Source: JBBPZK01 sp965219175
GTDB lineage: Bacteria > Actinomycetota > Rubrobacteria > Rubrobacterales > Rubrobacteraceae
Reading direction: 5' to 3'
DNA: 64,000 nucleotides
NCBI GenBank assembly: GCA_965219175.1
Contig: CBDCNI010000001.1
Location: 2,356,001-2,420,000, forward strand
Shown piece by piece: positions 58,777 to 64,000 of this stretch. A program made the position numbers and the translations under genes. Within the stretch, counting starts at the first letter, position 1; every line of letters begins with the position of its first letter. The notes beneath the pieces are model-generated. The model was given only the letters and a program-made list of their open reading frames with translations, made no database searches and was not told the origin of the DNA.

Positions 58777-60084
58777 CTACTCGTTGTCCATCAATACGTC
58801 CAGACACAGGGCGGCGGACCAGGAGAAGAAGTCCGAGCCGTGGGCGCTGCCGTCGAAGGGATCGAAGTACTCGTTGAAGCCCGCGTTTTTGCAAAGGTCC
58901 ACGATGGTCTGCCGGAGTCTTTTCGCGTGTTTGTCGTACCCGTAGTCGGCCAGCCCGTGCATCATGAACCAGTTTATATTCAACCAGACCGGGCCGCGCC
59001 AGTACTGGACCGGAGAGAATCCGTAGCCGTGTACGTCGTAGCTCGGTAGAGGTGTCATGTTCTCATCAGAGAGGCCGTAGTTGGGGGTCTCCATCTTCTC
59101 CACCATCCGCTTCGCGCGATCCTCATCCGGTATTCCGGCGAAAAGAGGCGAGAAGTTGGGCGTAAAGTAGACTTTTAGCGGACGGTCGGCGACTAGATCG
59201 TAGTCGAGGTAGATGCCGCGCTCCTCGTCCCAGAGTTTCTCGTTGACGGCTCTTTCCGTGCGCCGGGCGTTCTCCTCGAAGGGCGACGGGTCTTCGCCGA
59301 GGATGCGCGCTATTTCCGCCAGATCTTTTCCAGACTTGCACAGTAGGGAGTTGAAGAGGACGTCCTGAACGAGGAACGGGCAGTCTTTGCGGATCCTCGC
59401 CTCGTCGTACTCGCGGGCGGCGAAGAACTTGACCAGATAGGCGAAGCGGTCGTAAGAGGCGCTGGTCGGCCGGTCCTGGGAAGAGACGGCGTGCGTGTCG
59501 GCCCGATGGTAAGAGGGGATCTCCTCGGGACTCAACTGCATCCTCTCCATTATGGAGTCCCAAACCGGCGAGTTATCCATCCCGGATTCCCAGGGATGCC
59601 TTATATAGACGAGTCCCTCGTCCTCCGGGTCGCGTTCCCTATACAAGAACTCGTGCCAGGCTTTCAACTTGGGGAAAGCGTACCGGAGGAAATCCTTTGC
59701 GCCGTCTTTCGAGTTGCGGTGAACGAGTAGGATGGCGGTTGCGTGAACAGGCGGCAAGACTACGCCCGAGGTCCTGTGCTCTTCGGGGGCGTCGGGGCTC
59801 TCGCTGGCGTGCCAGAAGCCTGCTCCGGGGAAGTAGTCGTGGAGGTTCGGGTTGAAGACGATCTGGGGTACGAGCCCGTTTTTCCACTGCGCGTCGAAGA
59901 GGTGGTGGAATTCCTTCTCCGCTTTTTCCCGGTCGTAGTGAGAGTAGCCGATGGCGATGAGGGCCGAGTCCCACGACCATTGGTGCGGGTAGAGGCGTGG
60001 ACCGGGCTTCGTATAGTCGCCGGTCCAGTTAAAGTCGAGGATCTGTTTGGCCTGGTGGATCAGGGCGTCGTTGTCTTCGGACAT
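58777..60084 (-). CDS. mgh: GH63 mannosylglycerate/glucosylglycerate hydrolase
   Basis: 435 residues, ATG at 60084. Matches the small bacterial GH63 hydrolases described in Thermus and Rubrobacter: LYPHQWSWDSALIAIGYSHYD near the start, ESGMDNSPVWDS with the likely general acid Asp at 170, YWRGPVWLNINWFMMHGL, and FNEYFDPFDGSAHG with the likely Glu base at 405. Hydrolyses the compatible solutes mannosylglycerate or glucosylglycerate to hexose and glycerate in the cytoplasm. First gene of an operon with the SDR and the TIM-barrel isomerase. Confidence 0.85.
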   Translation of the reverse strand: MSEDNDALIHQAKQILDFNWTGDYTKPGPRLYPHQWSWDSALIAIGYSHYDREKAEKEFHHLFDAQWKNGLVPQIVFNPNLHDYFPGAGFWHASESPDAPEEHRTSGVVLPPVHATAILLVHRNSKDGAKDFLRYAFPKLKAWHEFLYRERDPEDEGLVYIRHPWESGMDNSPVWDSIMERMQLSPEEIPSYHRADTHAVSSQDRPTSASYDRFAYLVKFFAAREYDEARIRKDCPFLVQDVLFNSLLCKSGKDLAEIARILGEDPSPFEENARRTERAVNEKLWDEERGIYLDYDLVADRPLKVYFTPNFSPLFAGIPDEDRAKRMVEKMETPNYGLSDENMTPLPSYDVHGYGFSPVQYWRGPVWLNINWFMMHGLADYGYDKHAKRLRQTIVDLCKNAGFNEYFDPFDGSAHGSDFFSWSAALCLDVLMDNE

Positions 60085-60269
60085 GGGGCCTCCTCATATA
60101 CTCCCGGCTGCTTATGTGCGCCTCCTGAATTGTCTACCATGCCGCCGACACGCGCACCACTGTTGACGAAGGTCCCGTAAAGCTTTCGTTAAGCTTCGCG
60201 CGATATCGGGTATCACCGGCTTATACTCGTGCGATGGTCCGAGACTACCAGGGAGTAACGGGAGGCGTT

Positions 60270-61646
60270 ATGAGAGGAAAACTCGCGGTGGCGGGGGCTT
60301 TGGGCGCTGCAGCTTTCGGCGTTTATTGGGTAAATAAAAAACCGGAGCCGCTAAAGACCGGCTACTCGGAAGCCGCGACGAAGGTACTCGTCGTAGGTGG
60401 CGGGTTCGGCGGGCTGGCCGCGGCGGAAGAACTGGTGAGAGAGCTCGGCGAGACGCCGGGCGGCCGGGACGTGGGCGTGGCAGTCCTAGACCGCCACAAC
60501 TACACGACTTTCTGGCCGATGGTGCCGTCGGCCATCTCCGGCGACATAGAGGTCCGTCACGCCGCCCACGCCATACGACGCATCACGCGTCCTTTGGGCG
60601 TCGAGTTCTTCGAGGCGGAGGTCGCGGGTGCGGACTTCGAGGCGCGCAAGCTCAACACCGAGGTGGGAGATTTCTCCTACGACTATCTGGTGATGGCTCC
60701 GGGCAGCCGCACGACCTTTTTCGGGACGCCGGGCGCCAAAGAGCACGCCATGGACCTCAAAGGGCTCCGGGACGCCCTGCGGGTCCGCAACCACGTAATA
60801 GACTGCTTCGAAGAGGCCCAGCGGCGCCGGAACAACGCCGGGTACGGGAGCAAAAGCGAAGCGGAGGACGGCCTGCTCACCTTCGTCTTCGTCGGTGGAG
60901 GCCCGACGGGGGTCGAGGGGATCGCCGACACCCACGATTTGATCTTCGACGTTCTAAAACAGGACTACCCGAAGGTGGACTTCGACGAGGTCCGCCTCAT
61001 ACTCGTGAACTCGGGAGACCACATACTCAAGGGTATCAACCAATCCTTGGCGAACGCCGCCCGCCGGCGCCTCGAAGCCCAAAAAGTCGAGATCACAAAC
61101 AACACCAAAGCGAAAGAGGTCCTTCCCGACGCGATCGCACTCTCCGATGGACGCGAAATACCAACCCGCACCGTCGTCTGGGCGGCGGGCATCGAGCCAC
61201 CGCCGTCGGTGGGCAAGCTAAACCTGACAAAGGACAAGCGCGGGCGCATCGTGGTGGACGAGAACCTGCGCGCCAAAGGGCGGCCGGGCGTCTACGCCGT
61301 GGGCGACAGCGTCTGCATAGACTACGATGGTCCTCCTGTACCGGCCCTCGCCCAAGCCGCCGAGCAAGAAGGGAAGACGGCGGCCCGGAACGTAGTTGCG
61401 GAGATCCGGGGAGACAGCCTTACACCTTTCCGCTACGAGCAGCTAGGCCAACTCGTGGACCTCGGCACGGGGAGCGCCCTGATCGACATCTTTGGCGTCA
61501 GGTTCAGCGGTTTCCTCGGCGCCCTGGTCTGGAGAGGCGTCTACCTCAGAGAACTCGGCCACAACCTCAACAGGGCGCAGGTGCTGGTCGACTGGGCAAC
61601 CGACATATTCGCCCGACCCGATACCTCCAAGCTCTTCGAGGACTAG
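60270..61646 (+). CDS. ndh: Type II NADH dehydrogenase-like FAD oxidoreductase
   Basis: 458 residues from ATG at 60270, chosen because GGGAGG lies six bases upstream. An ATG 12 codons earlier (60234) has none. A hydrophobic N-terminal helix (LAVAGALGAAAFGVYWV) probably anchors it. FAD-binding VLVVGGGFGGLAAAEEL, HNYTTFWPMVP, NAD-binding FVFVGGGPTGVEGIA and the second FAD motif GVYAVGDSVCI are intact. A C-terminal amphipathic region gives further membrane contact. Passes electrons from NADH to quinone without proton pumping. Divergent from the GH63 operon. Confidence 0.88.
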   Translation: MRGKLAVAGALGAAAFGVYWVNKKPEPLKTGYSEAATKVLVVGGGFGGLAAAEELVRELGETPGGRDVGVAVLDRHNYTTFWPMVPSAISGDIEVRHAAHAIRRITRPLGVEFFEAEVAGADFEARKLNTEVGDFSYDYLVMAPGSRTTFFGTPGAKEHAMDLKGLRDALRVRNHVIDCFEEAQRRRNNAGYGSKSEAEDGLLTFVFVGGGPTGVEGIADTHDLIFDVLKQDYPKVDFDEVRLILVNSGDHILKGINQSLANAARRRLEAQKVEITNNTKAKEVLPDAIALSDGREIPTRTVVWAAGIEPPPSVGKLNLTKDKRGRIVVDENLRAKGRPGVYAVGDSVCIDYDGPPVPALAQAAEQEGKTAARNVVAEIRGDSLTPFRYEQLGQLVDLGTGSALIDIFGVRFSGFLGALVWRGVYLRELGHNLNRAQVLVDWATDIFARPDTSKLFED

Positions 61647-61666
61647 GACGAGGATTACGCAAACAG

Positions 61667-61718
61667 GTTAACCGATCCTTTACGAAAAACTAACCTACTT
61701 TTGCAGGAAGTTAACCGG
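61667..61718. repeat. Paired GTTAACCG motifs in the ndh downstream gap
   Basis: GGTTAACCG (61667-61675) and GTTAACCGG (61710-61718), 43 bases apart (about four helical turns), with a CTAACCT between. GTTAAC is palindromic, so these could be binding sites for a dimeric regulator of the small gene at 61836. Could also be chance. Confidence 0.35.
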
Positions 61719-61835
61719 CTTGGATCACAATGATTCCGTATTGTTTGCTCTGCGAGGGAAGAGAAAACAACAGGTGAAGATAAAGCGCCCGGGTCATAAG
61801 CACTCGCGGTCTGGTAGAAGAAGGTAAATCGGCAA

Positions 61836-62120
61836 ATGGACTGGTTATCGCGGGAAGCTTCGTTTCGTCGCGACAGAGACAGAGACGAGGATATAAGGCT
61901 AGAAGTAGAACAGATAGCCAAAACGCTCAAGCGCATGGGCGTCACCGGGCGGCGGCGGCTCGCGCAGATCGTCGGAGCCCACTACTGGTACAAGGGCGAG
62001 TTCGACAGGGCAATTGGTGTAGCGCTCGCCGAAGGCAAGATACGGGAGGTAGACTACAGCTCCCCGGAAGGCGACACTCTCTACGCTTCCTCCGAAGGCG
62101 AGGAAGCGGACTCCGGGTAG
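61836..62120 (+). CDS. Conserved small protein of unknown function
   Basis: 94 residues, family not recognised. A very charged N terminus (SREASFRRDRDRDEDIRLE), then helices that look like a small winged-helix or bundle (VEQIAKTLKRMGVTGRRRLAQ, FDRAIGVALAEGKIREVDYS) and an acidic tail. AAGG lies about ten bases before the ATG. Preceded by a 190-base gap with paired GTTAACCG motifs. Confidence 0.6.
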   Translation: MDWLSREASFRRDRDRDEDIRLEVEQIAKTLKRMGVTGRRRLAQIVGAHYWYKGEFDRAIGVALAEGKIREVDYSSPEGDTLYASSEGEEADSG

Positions 62121-62192
62121 AGCGGGCCGGGTCACGCAAACCGTTCCACCACCCGGACCACGCCGCGGCGGGCCGTCTGACAAGCCTCCGGG

Positions 62193-63302
62193 TCACGGCA
62201 CCAGGACGGCCCGGCCGGAGATCTCACCACGGTCGAGCGCCTTGTAGGCCGCGTCTACCTCATCGAGCGAGAACTTCCGGGAGACCGTTTCTTTGGGGTT
62301 CAGGAAACCTCTGGCGGCCAAAGAGAGGATCTCCGGCATGTCCGTTCGCGTCCTGGCCCCGTAGGAGCCGATAATGCGCTGGCTGCGGCGTACGATCTGG
62401 GTGATGCCGATGGGCGCCGTGGTCTGTCCGGGAGCTATCCCAACGGCAACCATCCGCCCGCCGTCGCGCATCATTCCGGCGGCCTGAACGAAGGTCTCGG
62501 GACGCCCCAGCACCTCGAAAGCAACGTCGACGCCCTCTCCGTCGGTAAGTTCCCGTACCCGCTCCACGGGGTCCTCTTTCGAGCCGTTGACAACGTCGGT
62601 CGCGCCCAGCCGACGTGCGGCCTCCAGTTTCTCATCCGCGATATCCACCACGATGATCTGCGAAGCGCCGAACGCGCGGGAGATCTGGACGACGTTCGAC
62701 CCGACGCCACCCGTCGCGACCACCGCCACCCGCTCCCCAGCCCCGAGGTTCGCCCCGTGACGCACCGCCCCGTAAGCCGTGAACACCGCGCACCCCAAGA
62801 TAGCCGACTCCTCCGCCGGCAACTCCTCGGGCAACGGGAAGACATCGGTAGCCGGGACGACGGCGTACTCGGCGTGCCCGCCCATCGAGTACATTGCCAG
62901 AGGACTTCCGTCCTCTCTGAACAGGCGCGTCTCGCCGTCGTAGAGCACGCCCTTGAGACGGTTGAGGGCAAAGAAACGCTCGCAGAGATCATCCCTTCCC
63001 CGGACGCAGTAGCGGCAGGAACCGCAGGGCATTATGAAGCTCGCCGCTATCGCAGCGCCTTCTCGCAATTCCTCTTGCCGGTCTTCGAGACCCGGTCCCA
63101 GGGCTTCCACGGTGCCGGTGATCTCATGTCCCAGGACCGCCGGCGTCGGGAAGGCCGTCTCGTCCTTGATGACGTGCAGGTCCGTGTGGCAGACTCCGCA
63201 GGCCGTCACCTTGACCAGCACCTCTCCCCTACGAGGTTCGGGGATTGGGATCTCTTCTATGACCAGATCCGCATTCGGAGCCTCCAGGATAGCCGCCCGC
63301 AT
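62193..63302 (-). CDS. Zinc-dependent alcohol dehydrogenase
   Basis: 369 residues from ATG at 63302, which has GGGAGGG upstream. An ATG five codons earlier (63317) has no such site. Medium-chain dehydrogenase: catalytic zinc ligands in TACGVCHTDLH and LGHEITG, structural zinc cysteines in CGSCRYCVRGRDDLC, coenzyme site ATGGVGSNVVQI followed by VVDIADEKLEAA, whose Asp favours NAD. The substrate alcohol is unknown. No operon partners. Confidence 0.9.
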   Translation of the reverse strand: MRAAILEAPNADLVIEEIPIPEPRRGEVLVKVTACGVCHTDLHVIKDETAFPTPAVLGHEITGTVEALGPGLEDRQEELREGAAIAASFIMPCGSCRYCVRGRDDLCERFFALNRLKGVLYDGETRLFREDGSPLAMYSMGGHAEYAVVPATDVFPLPEELPAEESAILGCAVFTAYGAVRHGANLGAGERVAVVATGGVGSNVVQISRAFGASQIIVVDIADEKLEAARRLGATDVVNGSKEDPVERVRELTDGEGVDVAFEVLGRPETFVQAAGMMRDGGRMVAVGIAPGQTTAPIGITQIVRRSQRIIGSYGARTRTDMPEILSLAARGFLNPKETVSRKFSLDEVDAAYKALDRGEISGRAVLVP

Positions 63303-63477
63303 TGACCCTCCCGCCATCGGGAATCACCACCTTATATCTCGTGTTTGACTCTACGCCGTTACTGTTGGCTTTCACCCGGATGATGCCACACCCAAAGCCC
63401 CGGCGAAACTCTTCTGGAAACTACCGCTACCATACCCACCACGGCGGTTGGCTGCGGCGACTATTGTCTGTGACGCG

Positions 63478-64000
63478 CTAACCTTCTCCGAGACCCAGTT
63501 GTATCCGGGGAGATCCCTCCGGGTCGCGCCGCACCTCCACCAGCCACCGCCGCTCGGAGAGACTGCACACCGCGCCATCCTCGCAGCTTCCGACCCTGAG
63601 TAGTACGTCCAGGTTCCCTTCCTCTCCCGACAGCGCGAGCGTGGCCCGGGCGGGCAACTCATCCCCTGAAACCACCAACCCTCCATCCGGCAGCAACTCC
63701 CCGGAGGAGACGGAGAGCTGCACCGGCGGCCCGAGCGTGGCGTCCAGCTTCTCGCTTTGTGGAACTGGGAGTGTGGCAGACAACTCGACCTCTCCGGTCA
63801 ACTCGACCGGTCCCAACCGAAACGCGACAGGTCCTTCCGCCGCGACGGGAGCGGGTGGTTCGAGCCCCGAAAGCGAAAGCGACGAGACCTCGCCGTCAGC
63901 ATTCACCAATACCAGCCGATGGTTGTTCGTATCCGCCACCAGCAAGTTATCCTCCACAAATGCCGCCCCGGAGGGTTCGGCGAGCCCGTCGCGGGCTATT
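63478..64000 (-). CDS. NHL-repeat protein, C-terminal part, 5' end outside window
   Basis: About 173 codons are visible and the frame is open at the window edge, so the start is missing. It begins with the end of an NHL repeat (GLAEPSGAAFVEDNLLVADTN is the familiar pattern) and continues with a beta-rich C-terminal domain containing two cysteines (GSCEDGAVC). The layout fits thioredoxin-like NHL proteins related to NHLRC2, but the thioredoxin part would lie outside the window. Confidence 0.75.
   Translation of the reverse strand, partial: IARDGLAEPSGAAFVEDNLLVADTNNHRLVLVNADGEVSSLSLSGLEPPAPVAAEGPVAFRLGPVELTGEVELSATLPVPQSEKLDATLGPPVQLSVSSGELLPDGGLVVSGDELPARATLALSGEEGNLDVLLRVGSCEDGAVCSLSERRWLVEVRRDPEGSPRIQLGLGEG

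Noticed and set aside
59123..59563. Alternative minus-strand frame of 146 codons inside the GH63 gene
   Set aside because: Overlaps the conserved GH63 frame entirely and has a low-complexity Arg-rich composition typical of a shadow frame.

Overview
The window looks like a chromosomal segment of a Rubrobacter-like bacterium (class Rubrobacteria, Actinomycetota). This is inferred from high G+C with normal bacterial genes throughout, an actinobacterial-type initiator tRNA (C1-U72), a CarD-family RNA polymerase regulator, a class I lysyl-tRNA synthetase, and a GH63 enzyme of the mannosyl/glucosylglycerate hydrolase type known from Rubrobacter and Thermus. The species cannot be fixed from the sequence alone.

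Layout. Positions 1-15500 (all minus strand) hold the core information-processing supercluster, read right to left: tRNA-Thr, tRNA-Tyr, tRNA-Thr, tRNA-Met, tuf, rpmG, tRNA-Trp, secE, nusG, rplK, rplA, (L10 leader) rplJ, rplL, rpoB, rpoC, then a terminator and a near-consensus promoter, then rpsL, rpsG and fusA (cut by the window edge). Positions 15600-23900 (minus) are a tightly overlapping housekeeping operon: radA, disA, carD, ispD, ispF, gltX, cysS, rlmB, rae1. A small AbrB/Doc toxin-antitoxin pair sits between radA and clpC. From 37800 down to 24700 (minus) come asp23-like, corA, tilS, hpt, ftsH, folP, a ClpN/FolB-like chimera, folK, coaX, greA, lysS and clpC. A HigBA-type toxin-antitoxin pair and tRNA-fMet follow near 39 kb.

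From 39.6 kb on the window is accessory: small proteins, GNAT, NUDIX, methyltransferase, DUF5872-like, DUF429, an alarmone-hydrolase-like HD protein, an oxidoreductase and a secreted GH16 enzyme. A plus-strand sugar island (45.9-52.7 kb) holds an RpiB-like isomerase, a PfkB kinase, a sucrose-phosphate-synthase-like GT4 enzyme, a second such enzyme fused to a PfkB kinase, and a GalT-like nucleotidyltransferase. Then come an AI-2E permease, an MFS transporter, an intact IS5/IS427-type insertion sequence, a P19-like protein, and a minus-strand operon of GH63 hydrolase, SDR and TIM-barrel isomerase that probably mobilises glycosylglycerate-type solutes. NDH-2, a zinc alcohol dehydrogenase and a partial NHL-repeat gene close the window.

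The most unusual observations are: (1) inverted arrays of 8-bp units (NNNTCAGC then GCTGANNN) starting at the TAG stop codon of three unrelated genes, one of them interrupted by the insertion sequence; (2) a mosaic lysS whose low-G+C 3' part looks imported, with the displaced native 3' end still present downstream; (3) a duplicated ClpC N-domain fused to a degenerate FolB-like domain in the folate operon, next to a folP that has no ATG, GTG or TTG start; (4) the sucrose-phosphate-synthase/fructokinase fusion; (5) a Doc-type toxin and a DisA that have lost signature residues.
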